Assembly (NCBI RefSeq): GCF_003326475.1
Contig: NZ_JPWA01000028.1
Span: forward strand, 1-62,983
Source: Thalassospira xianhensis MCCC 1A02616
Lineage (GTDB): Bacteria; Pseudomonadota; Alphaproteobacteria; Rhodospirillales; Thalassospiraceae
Length of the DNA stretch: 62,983 nt
Reading direction: 5' to 3'
The position numbers were made by a program, and so were the translations under genes. Below the pieces are notes generated by a model. It was not told the DNA's origin, ran no database searches, and was given only the letters and a program-made list of their open reading frames with translations. The number at the start of each line of letters is the position of its first letter. The first letter of the stretch is position 1. Shown piece after piece: positions 17,000 through 25,927 of this stretch.

Positions 17000-17680
17000 A
17001 TGTCAGAACAAAATGTTAGCGCGGTTGAACGCGCCCTGATCATTCTTGATGCCTTCACTGATCGTGATGCCGACCTGTCGCTAAAAGACCTTTCCGAACG
17101 CACGGGCATGTATAAAAGCACCATCACACGACTGGCCGGAACGTTAGAGTCGCGGGGGTTCCTGGCAATATCGGGACGTGGGCGTTACCGGCTGGGGCCC
17201 GCGTTATGGCGTCTGGGGTCTATTTATCGCCGGTCGTTTCGCATGGATGATGTCGTACGCCCGCATCTGGCTGCCCTTGTCTCGGCCAGCGGGGAAACGG
17301 CATCTTTTTATGTGCCCGAGGGCGAAAACCGCTTGTGCCTGTTTCGCGAAAATTCCCCTAGCAGCCTGCGTCATCATCTGGAAGAAGGCGCAATACTTCC
17401 TTGTGACCGTGGCGCAGCCGGACACGTGATCCGCGCATGGGGGGATGGCGTTGATGATCGTGCGATTGAAGTTCTTGATGCCGGATTTTCCCAAAGCGAA
17501 GGAGAACGTGACCCGGACATATCGGCAATCGCCGTTCCCGTTCTCGACCGTCAAAACCGGCTTCTTGGTGTGCTGACCCTGTCGGGACCACGCAGCCGGT
17601 TCAATAAGTTGAAACGTGACGAAGCACTACTTTTCCTTAAGAAACATGCACTTGATTGCGAGCGGACATTGTCAGCCTAG
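17000..17680 (+). CDS. IclR-family transcriptional regulator
   Basis: A 226-residue IclR-type regulator. Residues 6-65 form the winged helix-turn-helix (SAVERALIILDAF, LSLKDLSERTGMYKSTITRL) and residues 80-225 the GAF-like effector domain with the family cysteine-less ligand pocket around CDRGAAGHVIRAW. The start at ATG 17000 gives the canonical short lead to the first helix; an upstream ATG at 16955 is possible. It is divergent from the CoA-transferase/lyase operon and on the same strand as the TctC operon 328 bases downstream, so it may govern both. Confidence 0.87.
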   Translation: MSEQNVSAVERALIILDAFTDRDADLSLKDLSERTGMYKSTITRLAGTLESRGFLAISGRGRYRLGPALWRLGSIYRRSFRMDDVVRPHLAALVSASGETASFYVPEGENRLCLFRENSPSSLRHHLEEGAILPCDRGAAGHVIRAWGDGVDDRAIEVLDAGFSQSEGERDPDISAIAVPVLDRQNRLLGVLTLSGPRSRFNKLKRDEALLFLKKHALDCERTLSA

Positions 17681-18007
17681 CTTTAGCAGCCACGAGGGTC
17701 TTTGCCTCTTCATCACAAATGCTGTGAACTTTTTTCACTCTGTTTGGTGCAATGACAGGTTGGTGACAGGTTTGCCTGTTACCGTCTTGCGGCTGCCGAT
17801 CCGTCAGATCAATTGGTCTGGCTTAAGGATAATCAAAAAGGATCATCGGCAAGGGAGGCCTTCAGCTGTTTGTTGTCATGGGGTACCGGCATGTCGCCGG
17901 AATGCAAGCGCAGCCAGACCTTCATTGCAGATGCCTTGTCCTGAATTGATCGGCCTGCCGCCGCTCGGCGGCTCAGGAAGGTTTTTGTGTTTGGAGGAGA
18001 CAACACA
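17681..18007 (+). promoter_or_regulatory. leader and control region of the TctC operon
   Basis: This 327-base gap holds several ordered elements. GTGAA/TTCAC forms an inverted repeat at 17724-17738. TGACAGGT is repeated at 17753-17760 and 17764-17771, 11 bases apart, and the second copy belongs to a near-perfect inverted repeat GGTGACAGG (17762-17770) with CCTGTTACC (17775-17783). TGGTCTGG at 17814-17821 matches the palindrome before the binding-protein gene. GCCGCC/GGCGGC at 17957-17972 makes a GC hairpin about 20 bases before the GGAGGA ribosome site (17993-17998). No gene is seen. Promoter position is not clear. Confidence 0.5.
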
Positions 18008-19006
18008 ATGAAGAAGCTGACGATGTTTTCGCGTCGCGGATTCCTGGCAGCAGCAACTGCTGTTGCCGTTTCAACTGTCGCTTTTGGTGCCTTTGATGCC
18101 AAAGCACAGGAATTTAACGATATTCACTTCATCGTTCCGGGTGGTGCCGGCGGTGGCTGGGACAGCACCGCACGCGGTACCGGTGAAGCTCTGACCAAAG
18201 CTGGTCTGGTTGGCACCGCGTCCTACGAAAACCTTTCGGGCGGCGGCGGCGGTAAAGCCATTGCATACATGATCGAAGCAGCTGATCGCCTCGACAATAC
18301 CCTGATGGTCAACTCGACCCCGATTATCGTTCGTTCGCTGACGGGCGTATTCCCGCAGTCTTTCCGTGACCTGACCCCGATTGCCGGTGTTGTCGCAGAA
18401 TATGCTGCCTTTGGTGTTCCGGCCGACAGCCCCTATAAATCCTTCACCGATGTTGTCGAAGCGATCAAAGCTGATCCGAACTCGGTGAAATTCGGTGGTG
18501 GCTCGGTTCGTGGCGGTATGGACCACATCGTTGCTGCATATGCTGTCCAGAAAGGCGGCGGCGATGCTAAACAGGTAAAATACATTCCCTACGATGCTGG
18601 CGGCAAAGCGATTGCCGGTCTTCTGTCGGGTGAAACCGAAGTCATTTCGACCGGCCTTGGCGAACTTCTTGAACTGCACAAAGCAGGTCAGATTCGTATT
18701 CTCGCTGTGACCTCAACCGACCGTATCGAAGCAGCTCCGGACGTTCCGTCGCTCGGCGAGCTCGGAATTGACGCAGAATTCGTCAACTGGCGCGGTTACT
18801 TCGGTTCTCCGGCCCTCTCGGCTGAGAAAGCTGACGCATATGCCAAACTGCTGAAAGACGTTCAGGCAACCGAAGAATGGGAAACCGTTCGCAAGCGTAA
18901 TGGCTGGGAAAAATTCTACAAACCGCGTGCTGAATTCTCCACCTTCATGGAAAATCAGGAAAAAATGGTCGGCGACCTGATGCGCGAACTTGGCTTCCTG
19001 AAATAA
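18008..19006 (+). CDS. tctC: TTT substrate-binding protein TctC, Tat-type signal
   Basis: A 332-residue periplasmic binding protein of the TctC (Bug) family, the ligand-capturing part of a tripartite tricarboxylate transporter. The ATG at 18008 sits 9 bases after a strong GGAGGA; an upstream GTG is not needed. The N-terminus carries a twin-arginine motif (FSRRGFLAAA) and a cleavage site after AKA, so export may be by Tat. The family loop FIVPGGAGGGWD and the GGGSVRGGMDH loop, which bind a carboxylate, are present. Genes for TctB and TctA follow at 44 and 10 bases. The substrate is probably the acid cleaved by the lyase/CoA-transferase pair. Confidence 0.9.
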   Translation: MKKLTMFSRRGFLAAATAVAVSTVAFGAFDAKAQEFNDIHFIVPGGAGGGWDSTARGTGEALTKAGLVGTASYENLSGGGGGKAIAYMIEAADRLDNTLMVNSTPIIVRSLTGVFPQSFRDLTPIAGVVAEYAAFGVPADSPYKSFTDVVEAIKADPNSVKFGGGSVRGGMDHIVAAYAVQKGGGDAKQVKYIPYDAGGKAIAGLLSGETEVISTGLGELLELHKAGQIRILAVTSTDRIEAAPDVPSLGELGIDAEFVNWRGYFGSPALSAEKADAYAKLLKDVQATEEWETVRKRNGWEKFYKPRAEFSTFMENQEKMVGDLMRELGFLK

Positions 19007-19050
19007 GCCACCCTGACCTGCTATAAAAAGACCTTGAAGGAAACCACGCC

Positions 19051-19524
19051 ATGTCCATCAATCGTGACAAATTCGGCGCGTTGCTATTCTTATGCCTCGC
19101 CCTGATCTACGGCTATTACGTTCGCGATATCCCACTTCTGTTCGGTGACGAAGATGCCCCGTTCAATGCCCGGACCCTCCCTAATGCCGTGGCGTGGGTA
19201 CTTGGCGTGGTTTCTTTCGCACAACTGGTACTGCCGGCCAATCGAGAGGCCGGCAGCCTCCTTGCCGCTTTCCGCGGCATGAAATGGAAACCGGTCATCA
19301 TGCTTGCCGCGTTGATGATCTTCTATGGCCTGACCATTCGATATCTCGGCTTCCTGATCTCGACCACCATCTTCCTGATGGGCGGCTTTGCCGTTCTTGG
19401 CGAGCGCCGTATCAAGGTCCTGCTGGGTGCAGCCGTACCTGTCGTCTTCGTATTCTGGTTCCTGCTGTCCCAGTTGATGGGGATTTATCTGGCGCCGGGC
19501 GACATCTTCGAAATGCTGGGCTAG
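19051..19524 (+). CDS. tctB: TTT small membrane subunit TctB
   Basis: A 157-residue inner-membrane protein with four hydrophobic helices (about residues 9-25, 44-62, 78-98 and 104-150), the pattern of the poorly conserved TctB subunit. AAGGA lies before the ATG. It is placed between tctC and tctA, in the standard order C-B-A, with only 10 bases to tctA. Confidence 0.87.
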   Translation: MSINRDKFGALLFLCLALIYGYYVRDIPLLFGDEDAPFNARTLPNAVAWVLGVVSFAQLVLPANREAGSLLAAFRGMKWKPVIMLAALMIFYGLTIRYLGFLISTTIFLMGGFAVLGERRIKVLLGAAVPVVFVFWFLLSQLMGIYLAPGDIFEMLG

Positions 19525-19534
19525 GGCGAAAGAA

Positions 19535-21070
19535 ATGCTTGAAGGAATTTTCTCCGGTCTGACGACCGCTATTATGCCGATCAACCTTCTGATGGTTGTT
19601 GTCGGCTGCTTTGCTGGGACGTTTATCGGCATGCTGCCCGGCCTCGGTCCGATCACGGCCATTGCGCTGATGATCCCGATCACCTACGGCTTTGATCCAT
19701 CTACCGGCCTCATCCTGATGGCGGGTGTGTATTACGGCGCAATCTTTGGTGGCTCGACCTCGTCGATCCTGATCAACGCACCGGGCGTTGCCGGAACCGT
19801 GGCCACGGCTTTTGACGGCTATCCGATGGCGCAGCAGGGAAAGGCTGGCAAGGCACTTGCCATTGCAGCATATTCTTCTTTCTCTGGCGGAACGATCGCT
19901 GCCATCTTCCTTTTGGTTGCAGCACCGGCACTGGCATCGGTTTCGCTGTCTTTCCAGTCGGCTGACTATTTTGCCCTGATGGTTCTGGGCCTTACCGCCG
20001 TTTCGGCCTTTGCCGGAAAGGGACAGGTTCTTAAGGCGATTACCATGACGCTATTTGGCATCATGCTTTCGACCATCGGGACCGATCCAGCGGCTGGCGT
20101 TGCGCGCTTTACCTTTGGCAGCATGGACCTTGTTGACGGTATCAGCTTCCTGCTTCTCGCCATGTCGACCTTTGCCCTGTCCGAGGCACTTCTGCAAATT
20201 CTGCGCCCGACCAAGGATACGCGCACGGACGAACAGAAGGCGCTCAAGAACCTCGGCTCAATGAAGCTGTCGCGCGAAGAGGTCAAAACAATGACCCCGG
20301 TCATTGCGCGCTCTTCGGTACTGGGCTTCTTTACCGGCGTTCTTCCGGGTGCTGGTGCAACGATTGCATCCTTCCTTGCTTATGGTCTTGAACGTAATCT
20401 GGCCAGCGCAAAGGAAAAGCTTCAGTTCGGCAAGGGCTCCATCCGTGGCCTGACGGCACCGGAAACCGCAAATAACGCGGCTTGCTCGGGCTCGTTTGTA
20501 CCGCTTCTGACGCTTGGTATCCCGGGCTCTGGTACCACTGCTGTCATGATGGGTGCTCTGATTTCCTATGGTGTTCAGCCAGGTCCGCGTCTGTTTGTCG
20601 AACAGCCTGACGTGTTCTGGTCGGTCATCATTTCGATGTATATCGGCAACATCGTCCTTCTGGTTCTGAACCTGCCGCTGATCCCTTACATCTCGCGCTT
20701 GCTGGCACTGCCCCAGCAGTTGCTCGTTCCGTTCGTTCTGTTCTTCTCGCTGATCGGTGTTTATCTGGTGACGTTTAACACCATGGATATTCATCTGATG
20801 GTCCTGGCCGCGGCAATCGCCATTGGCTTGCGCCTTTTGAATTATCCAATGGCACCCATGCTGCTGGGCTTCATCCTTGGCGAGATGATGGAAGAAAACC
20901 TGCGTCGCGCATTGATGATCAGTGATGGTTCGATTTCCTTCCTTTGGGAACGTCCGATCACGCTCATCATCCTGCTGATCAGCATTGCCTTCCTGCTTGC
21001 GCCGCTTGTCGGGAACACACGTCAATGGCTACGCAACCGCAAAGCCGTTCCGAACGACGGTGAAATGTAA
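19535..21070 (+). CDS. tctA: TTT large permease subunit TctA
   Basis: A 511-residue permease with about twelve membrane helices. The conserved TctA motif lies near the N-terminus ([19 protein letters not shown]) and a related [11 protein letters not shown] motif lies mid-protein, as in the two-fold repeat of this family. Substrate import is driven by the ion gradient and needs TctC. It is followed at 36 bases by a chemoreceptor gene, so the transcript probably continues. Confidence 0.92.
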   Translation: MLEGIFSGLTTAIMPINLLMVVVGCFAGTFIGMLPGLGPITAIALMIPITYGFDPSTGLILMAGVYYGAIFGGSTSSILINAPGVAGTVATAFDGYPMAQQGKAGKALAIAAYSSFSGGTIAAIFLLVAAPALASVSLSFQSADYFALMVLGLTAVSAFAGKGQVLKAITMTLFGIMLSTIGTDPAAGVARFTFGSMDLVDGISFLLLAMSTFALSEALLQILRPTKDTRTDEQKALKNLGSMKLSREEVKTMTPVIARSSVLGFFTGVLPGAGATIASFLAYGLERNLASAKEKLQFGKGSIRGLTAPETANNAACSGSFVPLLTLGIPGSGTTAVMMGALISYGVQPGPRLFVEQPDVFWSVIISMYIGNIVLLVLNLPLIPYISRLLALPQQLLVPFVLFFSLIGVYLVTFNTMDIHLMVLAAAIAIGLRLLNYPMAPMLLGFILGEMMEENLRRALMISDGSISFLWERPITLIILLISIAFLLAPLVGNTRQWLRNRKAVPNDGEM

Positions 21071-21105
21071 GACCAAAAATCTTCGACGCGAAGGATCTAC
21101 AAGCG

Positions 21106-22788
21106 ATGCGTTTTCTAGACAATCTTGCGATCGGTCCCAAAACCCTTTTGGTTCCTGTCTTTCTGATGATCGTGATCATCGCAATGGGTATTGCAACGGT
21201 CCTGACACTGGAAAGCGAAAAGGAAACGCTGAACAACCTTCGCGTCGAAGCATATGAACGCCGTTCTGATGCGCTGACACTCAGTGATGCCCTGAATGAG
21301 GCGCACGGAACGCTGTTTCGAATTCTAACGTGGGACTCAAACGGCATTAACGCCGCGGCCGTTCCCGAACTTCGCGAAAAGGCCGGCAATCTGTCTACAG
21401 AACTGGCCCCGCTTGCCGAACGTCTGGCAGAAGTAGGCGGAGATGAATTCACCACCGCCTATGACACCTATATGGCCGAAGTCGATCAGTTCCTGATAGA
21501 GAGCGAGATGAATGTCTATGGCGCGCTTGAGGTTATTGCGCGTGCCGATGAATCATTCCGTGCTTTGCAAGTACCGTTGCAGAAAATTCTCGTGCAGTCT
21601 CAGGAAGTTGCCACGACATCATTTGGCAATGCCCAGGCACAGGCCGAAACACTTCAGAAGGTTTTCGTCATTGTCGCGATTGTTGTGATCTTTATCGCGG
21701 CAATCGTATCGGTATTTGTGTCGCGACGTATTTCGCGCCCGATGACGGATCTTGCACAATTGATCGAACAGATTTCCAAGGGCGATCTTGATATCGAAAT
21801 CCGCGGTGTTCAACGCCGCGATGAGATTGGTGTCGTGGCACGGTCGGTAACAGTGCTGCGCGACCAGTCAAAAGAAGCCGAAACCCTGCGCCATGAACGC
21901 GAACGCGTGCGCAAGATCGAACGCGAACGCCAGCTTGAACTGGTTAAGGCAACCGATAATTTCCAGCGCACCGTGCAGGAAGCCCTTGGCGGCTTTGACC
22001 GTGAATTCGGGTCGCTTAACGGTTCCGCAAACGACATGGAGCAAATCGCGACATCAGCAACAGCACGTGCTGCCGATGCCAACCATCATTCCGAAACCGT
22101 GCTGCATCATATCGAAGCCGTTTCGCAGACCACCGCCAGTCTGTCAGAAGCCATCGGCGAAATCGGACAACAGGCCCAGAGATCGGCCGAGGTTGCCGGA
22201 CGCGCCCGCAATGAAAGCGAACATTCCCGTGCCCTGTTTGAACAGCTGACCGAAGCGACCCAGCGAATTGGCGATATTGTTACGCTGATTGAAGACATTG
22301 CCAATCAGACAAACCTTCTGGCGCTGAACGCAACGATTGAGGCGGCACGTGCCGGTGACGCAGGAAAAGGCTTTGCCGTTGTTGCAGGCGAGGTCAAAAA
22401 TCTTGCATCTCAGACCGCCCGGGCGACCGAGGATATCTCGGCCCAGGTCGAAGAAATCCGAGGCCTGACGGACAATGTTGTCAGTGCTCTCGAATCCGTG
22501 GCCAACGTTATTGGTGAAGTTGATCAGTCGGCAGCAGCCATTGCGGCGGCAGTGGAGGAACAACAGGCCTCTACCAACGGTATTTCTGCCAGCATCCATG
22601 ATGCCAATGGTGGCATGCGAACAGTCGCCCATGCCGTTGGCGCACTGGATACGGAAACCGCCCGCGTTCACAGCGGATCGGAAAATGTGTCGCGAGCAAC
22701 AAATACCTTGAATACAGAAGCCGCCCGGCTGCGTGACGCGATTGACGGTTTCCTTGATCAGATCAACAAGAACAAGGCCGACGCATAA
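21106..22788 (+). CDS. methyl-accepting chemotaxis protein
   Basis: A 560-residue transmembrane chemoreceptor. Helices at about 13-35 and 186-208 enclose a roughly 150-residue four-helix-bundle type ligand domain; a HAMP domain follows, then a long cytoplasmic coiled coil with the signalling tip [19 protein letters not shown]. The C-terminus has no pentapeptide tether for CheR. The gene lies inside the TTT operon and its stop overlaps the next start (TAATG), so it is made with the transporter. It probably directs movement towards the transported acid, sensing it directly or through TctC. Confidence 0.92.
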   Translation: MRFLDNLAIGPKTLLVPVFLMIVIIAMGIATVLTLESEKETLNNLRVEAYERRSDALTLSDALNEAHGTLFRILTWDSNGINAAAVPELREKAGNLSTELAPLAERLAEVGGDEFTTAYDTYMAEVDQFLIESEMNVYGALEVIARADESFRALQVPLQKILVQSQEVATTSFGNAQAQAETLQKVFVIVAIVVIFIAAIVSVFVSRRISRPMTDLAQLIEQISKGDLDIEIRGVQRRDEIGVVARSVTVLRDQSKEAETLRHERERVRKIERERQLELVKATDNFQRTVQEALGGFDREFGSLNGSANDMEQIATSATARAADANHHSETVLHHIEAVSQTTASLSEAIGEIGQQAQRSAEVAGRARNESEHSRALFEQLTEATQRIGDIVTLIEDIANQTNLLALNATIEAARAGDAGKGFAVVAGEVKNLASQTARATEDISAQVEEIRGLTDNVVSALESVANVIGEVDQSAAAIAAAVEEQQASTNGISASIHDANGGMRTVAHAVGALDTETARVHSGSENVSRATNTLNTEAARLRDAIDGFLDQINKNKADA

Positions 22789-23894
22789 TGAGCAGCCCGC
22801 CGGAAAGGCCCGCAAACGAAAGTTGGATCAACCGCCTCTCCGGCAGCCTCACCCCGAAATTTTTCAGAAACCTGTTCATGGCGCTTGGTATCGGACTTGT
22901 TGGCGGATTGATTGCGCACAGCATCAATATGCCGCTGGCCTGGATGATGGGGCCAATGCTCGCGACCTTCATCGCCAGCCTGCTTCGTGTCCGCATGGGT
23001 ATCCCGATGCGATTCCGGTCGGTTATTCTGGGTGTGATCGGTGTATTCCTTGGGGCATCCTTTACCCCCGATACCCTTGATCAAGCCGCACGATGGCCAA
23101 TCAGTATGATCGCCGTTCTGCTTTATGTTCCCATTATCACCCTTGTTGTCACCTGGTTTTATAGCAAGGTCGCAAAACTTGATCCCGCAACGGCCCTGTT
23201 TTCGGCAACCCCTGGTGGTTTGACACCGATGGTGGTTCTGGGTGCTGCAGCAGGCGGCAACGAACAGGAAATTGCCCTGACGCAGGGATTGCGTGTTTTG
23301 CTTCTGGTGATGTCTGCCCCTGCAATCGTGCTTCTGATCACAGGTGTCGTCGCCAACGGGCATGGCGACAGCAATGCCATCCAGATGACATTGTTCGAAG
23401 GATTGATCACTGCGTTTTGCGCAATCACAACAGTGCTGGTCTTTCGCAAAATTGGTGTTCCTGCGGCCGAAATGACTGGTGCGATGATGGCAAGCATGGC
23501 TTTGCATGTCACCGGTGTCGTCGAAGGCAATCTGCCCGCATGGCTTCTGGCCGGGAGCCTCCTGATCCTCGGTTCTGCCATCGGAAGCCGCTTTGCCGGT
23601 GTCAAACTTTCCTTCCTCGCACGTCTTGCAGGTTATTCGATTTTTGCCACCGTTCTGATCCTTGCCTTCACAGGTGGCGTGGCGTGGCTTGTCTCGGACT
23701 GGCTGGATCTTGATTACATTGCTGTCTTGCTGGCCTTTGCGCCCGGCGGTGTCGCAGAGATGTCACTGATTGCACTGGCCCTCAATGTCGAGCCAAGCTT
23801 TGTTGCTTTCCACCATATCGTCCGCATCTTCGAGATCGTCCTTCTGGCACCGATGATGGCAAAATGGTTTGAACGCTACCGTCGGAAAACTTAA
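22788..23894 (+). CDS. AbrB-family membrane protein
   Basis: A 368-residue membrane protein of the AbrB duplicated-membrane family, often named putative ammonia monooxygenase although that activity is not shown. About ten helices are arranged in two similar halves, each with a short reentrant-type sequence (GGLIAHSINMPLAWMMGPM early; LAFAPGGVAEMSLIALA late). Its start overlaps the chemoreceptor stop by one base. The family is commonly linked with TTT or other carboxylate transporters and may be a secondary carrier. It is the last gene of the operon. Confidence 0.82.
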   Translation: MSSPPERPANESWINRLSGSLTPKFFRNLFMALGIGLVGGLIAHSINMPLAWMMGPMLATFIASLLRVRMGIPMRFRSVILGVIGVFLGASFTPDTLDQAARWPISMIAVLLYVPIITLVVTWFYSKVAKLDPATALFSATPGGLTPMVVLGAAAGGNEQEIALTQGLRVLLLVMSAPAIVLLITGVVANGHGDSNAIQMTLFEGLITAFCAITTVLVFRKIGVPAAEMTGAMMASMALHVTGVVEGNLPAWLLAGSLLILGSAIGSRFAGVKLSFLARLAGYSIFATVLILAFTGGVAWLVSDWLDLDYIAVLLAFAPGGVAEMSLIALALNVEPSFVAFHHIVRIFEIVLLAPMMAKWFERYRRKT

Positions 23895-24357
23895 TAGCCA
23901 GCGAACACAAAACTACTTTGCGTAGGCAATGCAAAGCTTCATCTTTTTAATCTGCACCTGAGATCTGAGGCTCAGATCAATCAATTTCATATGATGAATC
24001 CGTCATTCCCCTGATTTTTCTGGCTTATATGACCAAAATAGAACTGATATCCTGAAAATTCATATTATGTTATTTACATTGTGACTTCTATTTTCTAGAG
24101 TTCAGTCGTCAGAAATTACCTCATATTGTTATAGCACCAGTCTCACAGGTCGCTTTTGGGGACTGGCAAACATGATGTGGCAAAACGCCCCATCACAGTT
24201 GTCAGACAACCACATATATGATGACTACTTCGAAAATAAGAATAAATATGACGAATTAGCAATTACAACCCTATCGGCAAAAAGAAGCGAAAAGCCACCG
24301 TCCGACACAAATCTGTTGCCCAAAATATCAGGCAACAAACGATCAAGGAGGAAACAA
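23895..24357 (+). other. AT-rich gap before the second TTT operon
   Basis: This 463-base gap is richer in A/T than the genes around it and holds no supported gene; an open frame from 24172 is upstream extension of the TctC-like gene. GATCTGAG-G-CTCAGATC at 23962-23978 is a perfect 17-base palindrome 67 bases after the AbrB stop, without a T tract, so an operator rather than a terminator. The GntR-type palindrome lies at 24198-24210. A TATAGC sequence near 24131 may be part of a promoter, but no good upstream element pairs with it. Confidence 0.5.
24198..24210. promoter_or_regulatory. candidate GntR operator, copy 1
   Basis: GTTGTCAGACAAC is a perfect palindrome 147 bases before the second tctC start. 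The identical 13 bases are found at 28899-28911 next to the GntR/FCD gene. The form fits operators of FadR-subfamily regulators. Confidence 0.65.
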
Positions 24358-25338
24358 ATGAAATCATTTCTTAAAGTCGCTGGTGCGGCTCTTGCTCTGT
24401 CCATGGGCTTTGCAAGCCAGTCATTCGCTGCTGAGTACCCCACCAAAGATATCCGGATGATTATTCCGTGGGGTGCCGGTGGTGGAACGGACGGCATCGT
24501 TCGCAAGCTTGGCACGATTGCCGAAAAGGATCTCGGCCAGTCGATCTATGCCGAAAACATTGAGGGCGGTATCAGCGCAACCGGCATTATGCAGGTCATG
24601 AAAGCGCGTCCGGACGGCTATACCCTTGGCGCGCTGACCTATGACAGCGTCGTCACCGTTCCATGGCAGGGACTGCTGCCGACCTACAAACTGGATAAAC
24701 TGAAGCTGATTGCACGCGTCACCAGTGAACCTGATGCGATCATTGTTGATGCTGACTCGCCCTATCAATCCATTGACGATCTAATTGCCGCGGCAAAGGA
24801 AAATCCGGGACAGATTAAAATCGGCATCCAGAATACGGGGTCGCGGCTACATCTGGCGATGCTGCAATTCCAGCAGCTGACCGATACAGAATTCAAACTG
24901 ATCGCCTATCCGGGTGGTGCCGCCCCCCAGAAAGAAGCGATTCTGTCTGATGAAGTCGACGTTGTCGCCACCAGCATGGGTGATTTTTCGGCCTTGATCG
25001 AAGGCGGTGATGTTCGCGGGCTTGTTGAATTCTCGGACAACCGCAACCCGACCTTCCCGGATGTGCCCACAGCCAAAGAACAGGGTGTCGATCTTCAGAT
25101 CGGTAGCTTCATTGTTCTGGCAGCACCGGCCGATACCCCCGATGACGTCGTTGCAAAGGTTGAAGCCAATTACAAGGCTGCGCTTGAAAGTGACGAGTTC
25201 CAGGAATGGGTTTCAAAAGTCGGCGTTTCACCGAACTGGTTGGGTTCGGACGAAGTAACCGCATGGGCCGAGGAAACCCAGAAAACCCTGTTTGATCAGA
25301 TGCAGGCACTGGTCGACCAAGGCGTCATCAAGAAGTAA
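24358..25338 (+). CDS. second TTT substrate-binding protein
   Basis: A 326-residue TctC-family periplasmic binding protein. AGGAGG lies before the ATG at 24358; earlier in-frame starts would put non-homologous residues in front of the signal peptide, MKSFLKVAGAALALSMGFAS, cut after SFA, a Sec signal unlike the Tat-type one of the first TctC. The ligand loop reads MIIPWGAGGGTDGIV. It is only distantly similar to the first TctC and should bind another acid. A terminator-like hairpin directly after the stop separates it from tctB, which would keep binding protein in excess over permease. Confidence 0.9.
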   Translation: MKSFLKVAGAALALSMGFASQSFAAEYPTKDIRMIIPWGAGGGTDGIVRKLGTIAEKDLGQSIYAENIEGGISATGIMQVMKARPDGYTLGALTYDSVVTVPWQGLLPTYKLDKLKLIARVTSEPDAIIVDADSPYQSIDDLIAAAKENPGQIKIGIQNTGSRLHLAMLQFQQLTDTEFKLIAYPGGAAPQKEAILSDEVDVVATSMGDFSALIEGGDVRGLVEFSDNRNPTFPDVPTAKEQGVDLQIGSFIVLAAPADTPDDVVAKVEANYKAALESDEFQEWVSKVGVSPNWLGSDEVTAWAEETQKTLFDQMQALVDQGVIKK

Positions 25339-25349
25339 CTCCCAAAACC

Positions 25350-25391
25350 GGCCGAGTGGCATCCAATAACCGATGCCGTTCGGCCATTTTT
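25350..25391 (+). terminator. attenuator hairpin inside the second TTT operon
   Basis: GGCCGAGTGGCAT (25350-25362) pairs with ATGCCGTTCGGCC (25373-25385) over 13 bp including two G-U pairs, with a 10-base loop, followed by ATTTTT. It sits 11 bases after the tctC stop and 33 bases before the tctB start, so partial termination with read-through is likely. Confidence 0.75.
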
Positions 25392-25423
25392 GGCCGTCCA
25401 CCGCCGGAACGGAGATCACCTGA

Positions 25424-25927
25424 ATGTCATCTTCCAGTTTTGCCGCAAAAAAAGGCAGTCTTGTTCTACCTCTTTTCCTTCTGATCATCACGACCGTCTA
25501 TCTTGCAACGGCTCTACAAATCACCCCGCAATTCGATGAGGGACTTGTCGGTCCGTCGTTCGTTCCGGTTCTTGCATCGATCCTGATGTATGTGGCACTT
25601 GGCTTTGTTTTTCGCGACATCCTGCGCACACCCGCCCCAACCGATGACGCAGCAGACAACGAAGCGACAGCAGAAGACAAACCGTCCCTTGCTGCCGCTA
25701 TCAAAATCGTCCTTGCCACCGCGATCTATATCGCTGCTTTCAAAACGCTGGGCTATCCGCTTTCGACCTTTCTTTATGTCTATGCGTTGCTGTTTTTCTT
25801 CAAGCTTGAGAATACTGGCCAGATCCGCCGTGTCGCATATTCGGCAATCATCACTGCTGTGTTCTACGTTCTGTTTGCCATGATTTTCCAAGTACGATTG
25901 CCCATGCTGGAGGGCCTGTTGCCATGA
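25424..25927 (+). CDS. second TTT small membrane subunit
   Basis: A 167-residue TctB-like membrane protein with about four helices and an acidic, alanine-rich cytoplasmic loop (DDAADNEATAEDK) between the second and third. The last codons overlap the next start by ATGA. The long loop and low similarity to the first TctB are normal in this fast-evolving subunit. Confidence 0.83.
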   Translation: MSSSSFAAKKGSLVLPLFLLIITTVYLATALQITPQFDEGLVGPSFVPVLASILMYVALGFVFRDILRTPAPTDDAADNEATAEDKPSLAAAIKIVLATAIYIAAFKTLGYPLSTFLYVYALLFFFKLENTGQIRRVAYSAIITAVFYVLFAMIFQVRLPMLEGLLP

